Position numbers and translations under genes: made by a program | Part shown: one piece after another, positions 14,584 to 22,328 of the stretch | Position numbering within the stretch: position 1 is the first letter of the stretch | How the letters are laid out: each line of letters opens with the position of its first letter | Source: a virus | DNA length: 29,004 nt | IMG/VR virus record: IMGVR_UViG_3300025309_000235 | Coordinates: 1-29,004 of that record | Direction: 5' to 3' (one strand) | Notes under the pieces: generated by a model | The model's database searches: none | The model's input: the letters and a program-made list of their open reading frames with translations, nothing else | Told to the model about the DNA's origin: nothing

Positions 14584-15336
14584 TTAAGCAGCAGAAGAAG
14601 AACTACCGCCACTAACGCCACCAATTATAGCTGTGTATATAGCTCTTTTTGTAGCACTTGAGTTATTTCTATCATTCATATAATTGCTCATTAATGAATT
14701 ATATAGGTTCATTCCATAGCTTGTAGCAGCAGCGTTATTTTGAAGACTTAAATTAGTTCCGTATTGACTGCCTGCCATTGACTGCTGACCTGTCTGTCCT
14801 GCAAGTGTTGCATAAGCACCTAAATCACCGCTGATAGCAGCTATTTGTTTATAAAGTTCATTATCATAATTACTTAAATAATTCTGTTTATTTAATTCTG
14901 CATTTTGAGCTATATCAGACATCCCGTAACTTCTAGCTTTGTCAATTTCTGCCAGAGCATCTCTGAATATAGAATTATTAAGACTTCCAAATCTTGATGC
15001 GTTATCTTCTCTGGTTCTTCTTATAGTCGGGTCAAATTGTTGATTGAATGTATTTGATGCTTGATTAACAAAAGTATCTCTGTATTGATTTGCTGCGTCT
15101 ACTTGGTCAGTTGTTCTATTTCCAAGAGCTGAATAAAGTTTTGTTAAAGAAGCCTGATTAGCTTGCTCTCTGGCTAAAGCTTCAGGGTCGCTAAGATATT
15201 CTGTAATTATCTCACCAGTTGCAGCATCTTTATAAGTTTTACCTACAATTTTACCGTCTTGTTTAATTGTAGATGGCGAAAACTCTGCTGGCGTTGGCGC
15301 AGGTGGTGGAGTAGGTTGATCATTTCCTCTACCCAT
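14584..15336 (-). CDS. ejection/internal virion protein (P22 gp7-like position)
   Basis: A 250-residue protein opening with a Pro-rich segment (QPTPPPAPTPAEFSPS), then an Ala/Asn/Gln-rich helical body and a Gly/Ser-rich tail (GGVSGGSSSSAA). Such composition is common for podoviral DNA-injection proteins. It overlaps the GNAT gene upstream by 8 bases and is followed by two larger ejection proteins. The functional call is by synteny. Confidence 0.6.
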   Translation of the reverse strand: MGRGNDQPTPPPAPTPAEFSPSTIKQDGKIVGKTYKDAATGEIITEYLSDPEALAREQANQASLTKLYSALGNRTTDQVDAANQYRDTFVNQASNTFNQQFDPTIRRTREDNASRFGSLNNSIFRDALAEIDKARSYGMSDIAQNAELNKQNYLSNYDNELYKQIAAISGDLGAYATLAGQTGQQSMAGSQYGTNLSLQNNAAATSYGMNLYNSLMSNYMNDRNNSSATKRAIYTAIIGGVSGGSSSSAA

Positions 15337-15868
15337 TATTAAATTCCTCCTTTATTAAACTAAAAAGTATATGATTTAAAGGTTTATTGTTTTTAAAAGT
15401 TGCGTGTCTTACGATTCCTTCTTTTTTAAAACCCATTTGATAAGCGTAAATCTGAGCAGGTCTGTTAAAATCAGGAATTTCCATTTGTATTCTTTCAAGA
15501 TTTAAAGAATTAAAAAGATAATTAAAAAGCTGATTACTTGCTTCTTTTACAGGTGTTCCCCAATATTTCTTTTCAAATACTGCATGAATCTGGCAAGAAT
15601 GATATTTTGTTTTGTTTCCGTGCCAGTGTGAAATAAAAGTAACTCCTATCGGTTCATTTTCAGGGTTTAAAATAATTAAAAACCAAGGATATAAACTGTT
15701 TATTTCATTTAAAAGAAAATAAACGAGTTCTTCTTGGTTCTTTGGGTAATAATCATCAGTTAATAAATCTTTATATTCATTAAAAAGATTCATAACAAAA
15801 GGCAAATACTCGAAATTTTCGTATTTGTCTTTTGTTTTATTTGCAATTATAGGTAAAAATTTATACAT
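15329..15868 (-). CDS. GNAT-family N-acetyltransferase in the late operon
   Basis: A 179-residue protein with a GNAT fold. A beta strand PWFLIILNPENEPIGVTFIS is followed by the acetyl-CoA-binding region around QIHAVFEKKYWGTPVKEASN, the NLERIQMEIPDFNRPAQIYA strand-helix and YQMGFKKEGIVRHATF near the end, as in RimJ/RimL-type enzymes. It would transfer acetyl from acetyl-CoA to an amine; the substrate is unknown. It lies between the receptor-binding/fibre genes and the ejection proteins and overlaps the latter by 8 bases, so it is co-translated with virion genes. It may modify a virion or host protein. Confidence 0.75.
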   Translation of the reverse strand: MYKFLPIIANKTKDKYENFEYLPFVMNLFNEYKDLLTDDYYPKNQEELVYFLLNEINSLYPWFLIILNPENEPIGVTFISHWHGNKTKYHSCQIHAVFEKKYWGTPVKEASNQLFNYLFNSLNLERIQMEIPDFNRPAQIYAYQMGFKKEGIVRHATFKNNKPLNHILFSLIKEEFNNG

Positions 15869-15877
15869 TTTATTCTC

Positions 15878-16792
15878 TTAATAAGCTATGATTCCACCTT
15901 CTAAAGTATCAACCCTGAATATATCAGCGTGTTCAACTTTGAATGTACCTGTTCCTGCATCTGTAATAGCTATAAGCCCTGTAGCTCCCCCTGCTATTGC
16001 ATTAGCATAGGTATCATAAAATTTAATATTATCTGCATCAATTTTATTAACGTAATAGATTGTTCCTAATGTAAGTCCTGTAGGTAAAACCTCACCTGTA
16101 TCAGGAGCTACAGTTACAGCATCACCTGTAATGAATGGAGTTGCTACATTTTTTATTTTTGAGAGGTCAAGAGGAAGTATTGAGATATCCCCCATGTAGT
16201 ATGTTGTATCATCTGCTTGTCCTATCCCTTCTGCATTAATAATAATATTATCAGCCATACCGATAGGGAAGTTACAACTAAAACTCACTTCTTGGTCGTT
16301 AGTATAGATAGCGTGGAATATATTTACAGTATCTAAAACTTCAGTACCAAGCCTTATTTGTACATTACCAGATGTAACCATTGTATTTCCCCAAGGGGAT
16401 TTTGATTTAAGTTTAAAACCTCCTATACTTTGCGTTGGAAAACCAAAGGCTATGGAGTTACGAAGCCCTGTAGCTGAAAAATATGTTGCAGAATCGCCAT
16501 CCCTTAACTTCCAAGCATTTGTACCATAAGTAGAGCTTGCAGTGTACCCCACAGGGAGATTAGCAGCGGTCATATTGTTTGTTGAGGGAGTTGCAGAGGT
16601 ATTAAAAGTACCAGTATAACCAAACTGTAAACCTATAGCATTAAATTTAGCAGGGTTAGCAGCTCTGTTGAAAGTTGAACCATCTCTAGCCTGAAGACCT
16701 GTAGCTCTTGCTAAAATCCCATTATCTGTAAAAGCTGTTTTTATGGGGATTAATAAGCCCCCACCTGACCCATGAAATATACCTTTTGCCAT
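15878..16792 (-). CDS. tail fibre/receptor-binding protein
   Basis: A 304-residue, Gly/Thr/Ala-rich beta protein. The middle part (NAWKLRDGDSATYFSATG, IAFGFPTQSIGGFKLKS) resembles a carbohydrate-binding jelly-roll. Residues about 220-295 carry a fibre module in which TGDAVTV, LPTGLTLGTIYYVNKID and DAGTGTFKVE are recognisable, a repeat type common in tail fibres. It starts at TAATG overlapping the upstream gene by one base. It probably binds the host surface; its sugar or protein target is unknown. Confidence 0.65.
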   Translation of the reverse strand: MAKGIFHGSGGGLLIPIKTAFTDNGILARATGLQARDGSTFNRAANPAKFNAIGLQFGYTGTFNTSATPSTNNMTAANLPVGYTASSTYGTNAWKLRDGDSATYFSATGLRNSIAFGFPTQSIGGFKLKSKSPWGNTMVTSGNVQIRLGTEVLDTVNIFHAIYTNDQEVSFSCNFPIGMADNIIINAEGIGQADDTTYYMGDISILPLDLSKIKNVATPFITGDAVTVAPDTGEVLPTGLTLGTIYYVNKIDADNIKFYDTYANAIAGGATGLIAITDAGTGTFKVEHADIFRVDTLEGGIIAY

Positions 16793-17214
16793 TATACTTT
16801 CTCCGTAATATTCAAAGTTACACCTATATTTCCAGTAGGTTGATTTTTAGCATAAACTTTTACGCTTCCGGCTGAAGAGTCAGTTTCATTAACTATTTGC
16901 GCAGCAGTTACAATATCCATATAAGCTTTTTCAGGAATAATACCTACAATGCTGTTTACAGTAATATTTTCATCTGCTAAATCATACTCATAAAACCCTG
17001 ATACTAAAGTCCAACCATCTGACGCAAGGGTTAAATCTGGAACTTGAATTGTTAAATCTGCTTTACCGCTTTCAAGATTATTAATTCTTATTGATTGGCT
17101 TGTTACTTCTGCATCTGTAGCATTATGAGCTGTTTTTATTGCTTGATAATTTGCATTATGGGGATTAGAATAAGCAATACCGTTTATATTTTGTAAACTT
17201 CCGATTTGTGTCAT
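16792..17214 (-). CDS. fibre-like/tail-needle-like protein
   Basis: A 140-residue protein with a helical N-terminal third (residues about 20-50, SQSIRINNLESGKADL) and a beta C-terminal domain (GWTLVSGFYEYDLADENI, then SAGSVKVYAKNQPTG). This trimeric-coil-plus-globular-tip arrangement and the sequence style resemble phage head or tail fibre tips. It lies between the gp10-like stabiliser and the receptor-binding protein, where P22 has its tail needle (gp26). Exact role uncertain. Confidence 0.5.
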   Translation of the reverse strand: MTQIGSLQNINGIAYSNPHNANYQAIKTAHNATDAEVTSQSIRINNLESGKADLTIQVPDLTLASDGWTLVSGFYEYDLADENITVNSIVGIIPEKAYMDIVTAAQIVNETDSSAGSVKVYAKNQPTGNIGVTLNITEKV

Positions 17215-17217
17215 TTT

Positions 17218-18714
17218 TTATTCCTCCGAAATTATATCGGTAAACACTAAGCCCAAAAGGGCTATATCATCATCTAATTCAGTCAATTCTATGTGAAGCT
17301 GAAGAGATAAAAACTTTCCTGGTATTTTTTTCTTTTTAGTTCTCAAAGGTATATTATCAGCGTAAACTAAACCGCTGTCGTATTCTTCGCCTGAGTCATA
17401 GTCTAAAACATTGGTATTATTAATAATTATTTCTTTTGTATTAGTTACTTTATTTCTGTCATAATTTTTTCTGAAAAAATATTTAAATTTATTTAATCTT
17501 TCACCTGAACAACTGAAAAATAATTTGTCGGCAGATTTTAAAAACTCAGGCATTCCAAAATGAAACCAAGGGGAATCCCAAAAAGCAGGAAGAGGCGCAC
17601 CGTTTAAAGTAGCTCCAAAATCTTCTTGTAAAATCTTTCCGTCAGAAGTTCCGGTTAAAATAATATTATCAACAACGGTCGCGCACGTTACAGGAAGTGC
17701 AACCCTTTTCATCCACGCTATATTTTTTTTATCAATTTTATGCAGAATCCAACAAACAGATAAATCATCAGTATTTTGATAAGGCATAAAAAACCAAACT
17801 TGATTTTTTATTGGATGCTCTAAAATGGTTATATCTGTTAGCTTTGAAGTATCTATATTACTAAAATCTTTGCTTATCATTAAACTGATTTCATCATCAA
17901 GTTTAATTTGACCTAAAGAATTATGTGTAAGCGGATAAATAGAAGCATTCTCAGAGTAATAAAGCTGCATATTTAAAGCATTATTAACAGCAAATTGACT
18001 TACTGCTGCTTTATCTCCAAAAGGTGTTACCTCGAAAGTTTCGGGAGAATTACCCGTTAATAAATAGACATTACCTGATTTTTTATGAATTGCTAAATAT
18101 TCACCGTAAGATTTTAAAGCTGTAACTTCTGAATAATCGTTCCAAATATCCTCAATTACTCCGGCATCATTAGCAGTAGTCCAGTCATTGTATTTTCCTA
18201 AAGCTGAATAACCAAGACCGCTTAATGTTTTTACAAATAATCTGCCTTTATGTAGACAAAGAGGTTTTCCTCTGTGCGTTGACGGTGTATTGCATTGGCT
18301 TATTGCAGGTGTAACGTTATATTCATAAAAAACAGGGTCATTAACTCCGTCATTTACAATACATCCATCAAAAGCGTTAACATAAGTACATCTTTCAATA
18401 AGACTGAATCCTGAATGAAGTTCTGTAAAAACACCGCTTCCGGTATCAAAATTATATAATTTACCTTCAGAAGCGTTAACTAAACAAAAATGTGTTCCTG
18501 ATTTATGATAATAATCTTGTATTCCTAGTATTTTTTGACCTGTTAATTGTCCTAACTCAATATTTCCAAGCATTTTAATAATACTGCCTGTTTTATTTAT
18601 TTCTATATTCTGAGCATCAAACCATGAACATTTAGTTTTTGATTGTTCCATGGTCACTTCAGAATGCAAAAAATCTATCCCACCGGATAGATTGTATAAA
18701 GGTATATTAAGCAT
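17218..18714 (-). CDS. packaged-DNA stabilisation protein (P22 gp10-like tail hub)
   Basis: A 498-residue protein with repeated beta-propeller-like strands (KILGIQDYYHKSGTHFCLVN, KLYNFDTGSG, KKSGNVYLLTGNSPETFEVT). It follows the gp4-like adaptor, matching the P22 order coat, gp4, gp10. Such proteins plug the portal and bind tail fibres. The Gly-rich start (NLSGGIDFLHSE) and the early NIEINKTGSIIKMLG strand are typical. The call is by order, size and strand pattern. Confidence 0.65.
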   Translation of the reverse strand: MLNIPLYNLSGGIDFLHSEVTMEQSKTKCSWFDAQNIEINKTGSIIKMLGNIELGQLTGQKILGIQDYYHKSGTHFCLVNASEGKLYNFDTGSGVFTELHSGFSLIERCTYVNAFDGCIVNDGVNDPVFYEYNVTPAISQCNTPSTHRGKPLCLHKGRLFVKTLSGLGYSALGKYNDWTTANDAGVIEDIWNDYSEVTALKSYGEYLAIHKKSGNVYLLTGNSPETFEVTPFGDKAAVSQFAVNNALNMQLYYSENASIYPLTHNSLGQIKLDDEISLMISKDFSNIDTSKLTDITILEHPIKNQVWFFMPYQNTDDLSVCWILHKIDKKNIAWMKRVALPVTCATVVDNIILTGTSDGKILQEDFGATLNGAPLPAFWDSPWFHFGMPEFLKSADKLFFSCSGERLNKFKYFFRKNYDRNKVTNTKEIIINNTNVLDYDSGEEYDSGLVYADNIPLRTKKKKIPGKFLSLQLHIELTELDDDIALLGLVFTDIISEE

Positions 18715-18720
18715 AATTTA

Positions 18721-19425
18721 TTACTTTCTTGGGTCAAAAAAGTCTTGAATAATATCTTGTGGTCTTTCGCCAAAAACAACGCGTTTGTAATCGTTAACAG
18801 AGTTTTTGCAAGCATTTTCAAAATCTGTCATTAATTGTTCAAATCTTGCTTGCCATAATATTGATTTTTCTCTTGATGGCTTTTTATAATGCTCTATACA
18901 AGCCCCATAAATAAGAATATCGTGCAAATGTACCGGAATTATTGAATAATCCGTTCCATTAGCAAGGCTTGAAGTGTCAACAATTTCTGAAGATTCATTT
19001 ATACTTTTAGCAAAATAATTTGTATAATAATATGCTGTAACTGTTTTAACTTCTGTCGGTGTAGGATATAAAATTAATTTATCAGCATAAAATGAATAAT
19101 TATAAGGTGTTCCGGTTTGAGGATAATCAATTATATAATCATAATGAATCTCACCAAGCGGAGTTACTTGCCCTTCGTGTTTCATTTTCCATATTTTGCC
19201 GAAAGGTTTTGTATATTCATCTTCAGCAATTACAGTCTGAAAAGTTGTTTTTGCTTCTCGAAAATTCCAGTCATTACTGTTACAGATAGAATTATTGACA
19301 GAATTAATAGACAAAATTATATCAGCAGCTTCTTCGTCTTCGAAAAAATCGTCAAAAGTAGCGTCAGTATCTAATGGGTCTTCGTTTTGAATTTTTATTG
19401 CTTTACAAAGGTCAAAAAGATTCAT
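18721..19425 (-). CDS. head-tail adaptor (P22 gp4-like)
   Basis: A 234-residue acidic protein with a helical N terminus (MNLFDLCKAIKIQNEDPL) and beta segments (YSFYADKLILYPTPTEVKTV, then AYYYTNYFAKS), then a helical C terminus (ILIYGACIEHYKKPSREKSI). This matches podoviral adaptor proteins with a central 'YP.P' strand. It lies between coat and gp10-like genes. The likely role is to extend the portal ring for tail attachment. Confidence 0.6.
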   Translation of the reverse strand: MNLFDLCKAIKIQNEDPLDTDATFDDFFEDEEAADIILSINSVNNSICNSNDWNFREAKTTFQTVIAEDEYTKPFGKIWKMKHEGQVTPLGEIHYDYIIDYPQTGTPYNYSFYADKLILYPTPTEVKTVTAYYYTNYFAKSINESSEIVDTSSLANGTDYSIIPVHLHDILIYGACIEHYKKPSREKSILWQARFEQLMTDFENACKNSVNDYKRVVFGERPQDIIQDFFDPRK

Positions 19426-19433
19426 TTTTTCAC

Positions 19434-19760
19434 CTATAAAAATATATGGTCAAATACTAAAACATAGTTTTTAGGATAAATTATTAAGCTGTGCGCCTGC
19501 TCTCCGTTAACATCGCTAACAGTTTCATTATTCAGGTTACAACAAGTCCATACAGCTTCTTTAGAGTATCTTTTGTCTTTAGGAACTTTATTAAGAGCAG
19601 TTATTTTTATAGGTTCGTGGTTTTTTTTCTGCTCAAGATTATTCATCATATTTTCAAGCTGTTTTTTTCTCAGTTTATCAAAATCAACTTTTTTTTCTTC
19701 TGAAGGGATAACTTTACTGTTTTGCTCATCAGTTAGTTTTTTTTCAAATTCATCAGACAT
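19434..19760 (-). CDS. hypothetical virion-region protein
   Basis: A 108-residue protein with a highly charged helical N-terminal half (SEEKKVDFDKLRKKQLENMM) and a beta C-terminal part (EAVWTCCNLNNETVSDVNGE, VLVFDHIFL). It follows the coat gene after a terminator-like hairpin and has the AGAGGTAA ribosome binding site. Function unknown; its location suggests a head completion or capsid-associated role. Confidence 0.5.
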   Translation of the reverse strand: MSDEFEKKLTDEQNSKVIPSEEKKVDFDKLRKKQLENMMNNLEQKKNHEPIKITALNKVPKDKRYSKEAVWTCCNLNNETVSDVNGEQAHSLIIYPKNYVLVFDHIFL

Positions 19761-19780
19761 ATATTTACCTCTTTTAAAAT

Positions 19781-19822
19781 AATAAAAATTTCATAGAGTG
19801 AGTAAAAACCCACCCTATGAAA
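19781..19822 (-). terminator. terminator/attenuator after the coat gene
   Basis: Minus-strand RNA forms a 15-base-pair stem (19808-19822 with 19789-19803), complete if two G-U pairs are allowed, followed by a U-rich stretch (19788-19781). It lies 22 bases after the coat stop codon. Genes downstream continue the late operon, so it probably gives partial termination and higher coat than tail expression. Confidence 0.75.
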
Positions 19823-19844
19823 CAAAAAATGAAAGGAAATTATA

Positions 19845-20687
19845 TTATGAAACAGTACAGATTAGTTTTGCTAAAGCAGCATCCTGAACTGTTTTAGCGC
19901 CATAGACATATAAACCCCTGACAGCGGTGTCAAAAGAATCATGCAGCCTTAAAGATTCAATTTCCACAACCTGAGAAGCAAAAGTAACCGCATCGTTAGT
20001 ACCTGCAAGCACATAATATTTTCCTGCCGTAGCTTCAAAATTAGTACAAACAAGAACGTCAAGACCTGCTATTCTTCCTATAGAACCTTCTTTTAAGGTT
20101 TTATCCCCTGTCTGATTAGCCTGAATAAATTCGGGCGCTTGAATCAAAAGAGCTTCAATGTCAGGATTAATAACAATCCATGGTTTTTGTCCGCTAGCGG
20201 TAGCGTTAGCTTTTTTAAGAGCTTTAGCAACAGCCACAAAGTTTGTGTAAATATTGTCTTTTGTAAGTGCAATAGGAGTTTCAACAGTTCCCACGGTACT
20301 AGCAGCAGGAACATCAACATGCTTTCCAAGTAGGAAAGAATCTTTTGCTAAATCAATCGCCACTTTTGCTCTTTCTATATAGCCTGCCATAATGTCGGTA
20401 TTTGACTGAGCTTTAGAAATATCGTCAACTTTAAAAGCAAAATATTTTTTCTGATCAATTACTAAAGTATTTTTAGGAGATGTAAGGTCATCATAGGTTA
20501 TTTGACCTTCATAGTCTTTAACAGTAACATCACCGAAACTTCTTATATGGACTGTGTCGCCTTCGGATTTTATTTGTCCTTCATAGTTTCTGTTGACGCA
20601 TTGCATCATAACACCGGATTTGTCTAAAAGCGCGGTTAATTTTTGTGACCACACTTCAGAAATAAAATTTGATAAATCTTGAGCCAT
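19845..20687 (-). CDS. major capsid protein, HK97-fold (P22 coat-like)
   Basis: A 280-residue coat protein. The N-terminal arm is MAQDLSNFISEVWSQKLTAL. It continues with GDTVHIRSFGDVTVKDYEGQ and ITYDDLTS, a long helix (YIERAKVAIDLAKDSFLLGK), the KPWIVINPDIEALLIQAPEF strand-helix of P22-type coat proteins, and the IGRIAGLDVLVCTNF strand. It lies after the scaffold gene. About 415 identical copies would form a T=7 shell; the triangulation number is inferred from the family. The N-terminal arm is mimicked by a small ORF at 27171-27311. Confidence 0.85.
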   Translation of the reverse strand: MAQDLSNFISEVWSQKLTALLDKSGVMMQCVNRNYEGQIKSEGDTVHIRSFGDVTVKDYEGQITYDDLTSPKNTLVIDQKKYFAFKVDDISKAQSNTDIMAGYIERAKVAIDLAKDSFLLGKHVDVPAASTVGTVETPIALTKDNIYTNFVAVAKALKKANATASGQKPWIVINPDIEALLIQAPEFIQANQTGDKTLKEGSIGRIAGLDVLVCTNFEATAGKYYVLAGTNDAVTFASQVVEIESLRLHDSFDTAVRGLYVYGAKTVQDAALAKLICTVS

Positions 20688-20736
20688 AATTGATTAAAAC
20701 CTCATATTTTTAACTAATAAACTGAATTTCTGAATT

Positions 20737-21159
20737 TTATAAAGCTGTCATAAGTCCGGCAGCTCTTAATTTTCCTGATGTAAGCGGTGCATCTGTTATG
20801 TTGTAATGAATAGGAACTGCTGAATCTGTATTATTAACAATAGCTGTACCAAAAGCAGGAGTAAGACAATCATGCGCTGCGTCAAGTCCTGTTATTGCGG
20901 TTGTGTCAAGAATGTTATCGGGGTCAGTTGTAACGCTGTCTGTACCGATTGCTACTGATGCGCCTGTTCCGACAAGAGGGTCTTCTTTTACTGAGCCGGT
21001 CGCGTAAGGTTGAAATACTGATTGTGGCGGAATAGAAAATCTTGATGGATGAATTCCGACTGTTCCGAGGTCATAACCATCAGTAATATTGATATTCATT
21101 TCAACTACTTCAGAGGTTTTCTTTTCCCATAAAGGATTAGCGTGTGCTTGGTCGGACAT
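20737..21159 (-). CDS. putative capsid decoration/head protein
   Basis: A 140-residue Ala/Gly/Thr/Asp-rich beta protein with no Cys cluster and no membrane segment (DGYDLGTVGIHPSRFSIPPQ; GTGASVAIGTDSVTTDPDNI). It lies between the scaffold and coat genes, as head decoration or stabilisation proteins often do. The call is by position and composition; I do not recognise a family. GGAG precedes the ATG. Confidence 0.5.
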   Translation of the reverse strand: MSDQAHANPLWEKKTSEVVEMNINITDGYDLGTVGIHPSRFSIPPQSVFQPYATGSVKEDPLVGTGASVAIGTDSVTTDPDNILDTTAITGLDAAHDCLTPAFGTAIVNNTDSAVPIHYNITDAPLTSGKLRAAGLMTAL

Positions 21160-21197
21160 TTTAATTTCTCCTTTTGTTTTTAACTAATAAAATACTG

Positions 21198-22148
21198 TTA
21201 TTTTTTGTTGTAATAACCTTTTGACATTGCTTGTGTAACTATTTCGTCTACTTTTGAATATTCTTCTTTTGTCATATTTCTTATCTCTTCAATAGTTGGA
21301 GGTTTTTCAGCGGTATAAACCTTGCCTGTGCTACCGTCTATTGTCGACTGCATTCTTCCTGTCTGTGCTTCATTTGCTTTAGCCAGTTGTCCGGCTTTAT
21401 AACCTTCATCAAAGATTTTTTTGATATTGTTTTTATAATCAGTCAATACTTCATAATTTAAAGGCTGATTATTAAGTATTAAATCTTGTACAACAAGGTC
21501 AACCATATCTTTTACAACAGGTATAGAAAGGTCTTGAGCATTAATTTTTTCAAATTCTTTTTTAATAGCTTCACTTTGCGTTTTTACAGATTCTTCTTTT
21601 AGCTTTTCAGCAGGCGCATCAAGTTTTTTAAGCTCAGAATCATAATCAGAATCAAGTTTCGCAACTTCTTTTATAAGCTGTACTTTTAAAGCATCAGGAA
21701 GAGCTTTTAAAAAATCTGCCTCAGTATCAGCATTTACAGCGTTCGGGTCTGTCAAAAATGGAATATATTTGTTATAAGTATTTAATTTACTTTCAGCGTG
21801 TTTTTTATTAAGGTTATCTTTGCTTTGAGCTATTTCTTGATGCGTTTGCTGTATTTTTTCTTGTGATTCCTGTCTTTGCTTATTAAGATTTATCTCAGAC
21901 TGTTGTTTTTCGATAATCTTAAAAGCATCTTCTATGGTTGCAGGTTTCTGGGCTTGTCCTTCAACTTTTTGAGTTTGTTCTACTATTGTTCCTTCAGAAG
22001 AAATTTTAGTCTGTTCCTGCCCTTCTGGTGGTGGTGGTGTTGAAATATCAGCAGTATTAGAAACAGGTGTATTTTGTTCTTGCCCTGTTGGCAGTGTGTT
22101 GCTTCCTGTTGTTAAATCTGGTGTCAAATTAGTGTTTTCCAGTTCCAT
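21198..22148 (-). CDS. scaffolding protein
   Basis: A 316-residue, highly charged, mostly helical protein with a disordered Pro/Thr/Gln-rich N terminus and a coiled-coil region (IIEKQQSEINLNKQRQESQE). The C terminus is helical. Position between portal and coat and this composition are characteristic of internal scaffolds, which direct coat assembly and leave the procapsid. No protease is seen in the late operon, so the scaffold is presumably released intact as in P22. Confidence 0.7.
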   Translation of the reverse strand: MELENTNLTPDLTTGSNTLPTGQEQNTPVSNTADISTPPPPEGQEQTKISSEGTIVEQTQKVEGQAQKPATIEDAFKIIEKQQSEINLNKQRQESQEKIQQTHQEIAQSKDNLNKKHAESKLNTYNKYIPFLTDPNAVNADTEADFLKALPDALKVQLIKEVAKLDSDYDSELKKLDAPAEKLKEESVKTQSEAIKKEFEKINAQDLSIPVVKDMVDLVVQDLILNNQPLNYEVLTDYKNNIKKIFDEGYKAGQLAKANEAQTGRMQSTIDGSTGKVYTAEKPPTIEEIRNMTKEEYSKVDEIVTQAMSKGYYNKK

Positions 22149-22151
22149 AAA

Positions 22152-22328
22152 TTAATTTTCTCCTTTAAATTCTTTTATAATTCTTTCAGGGTATTCAATT
22201 ACTGATTTAATCCCTGCTAAAAATCCGCAATCTTGCGGACTCATATCTTTATTTTGACTTTCGTAAACTTCTGTTTTGAGTTTTTCTTTAAGTTCTTGGA
22301 ATTCTGGGCATTGTTCCAACCTCAACAT
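22152..22328 (-). CDS. small conserved-type protein downstream of portal
   Basis: A 58-residue helical protein (MLRLEQCPEFQELKEKLKTE at the start; the CGFLAGIKSVIEYPERIIKE helix resembles small genes that follow portal in many podoviruses). The ATG at 22328 is preceded by GGAGAAA. Its start lies 41 bases inside the 3' end of the portal gene in another frame, so the two are translationally coupled. A longer version from 22382 is possible but lacks a ribosome binding site. Confidence 0.55.
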   Translation of the reverse strand: MLRLEQCPEFQELKEKLKTEVYESQNKDMSPQDCGFLAGIKSVIEYPERIIKEFKGEN

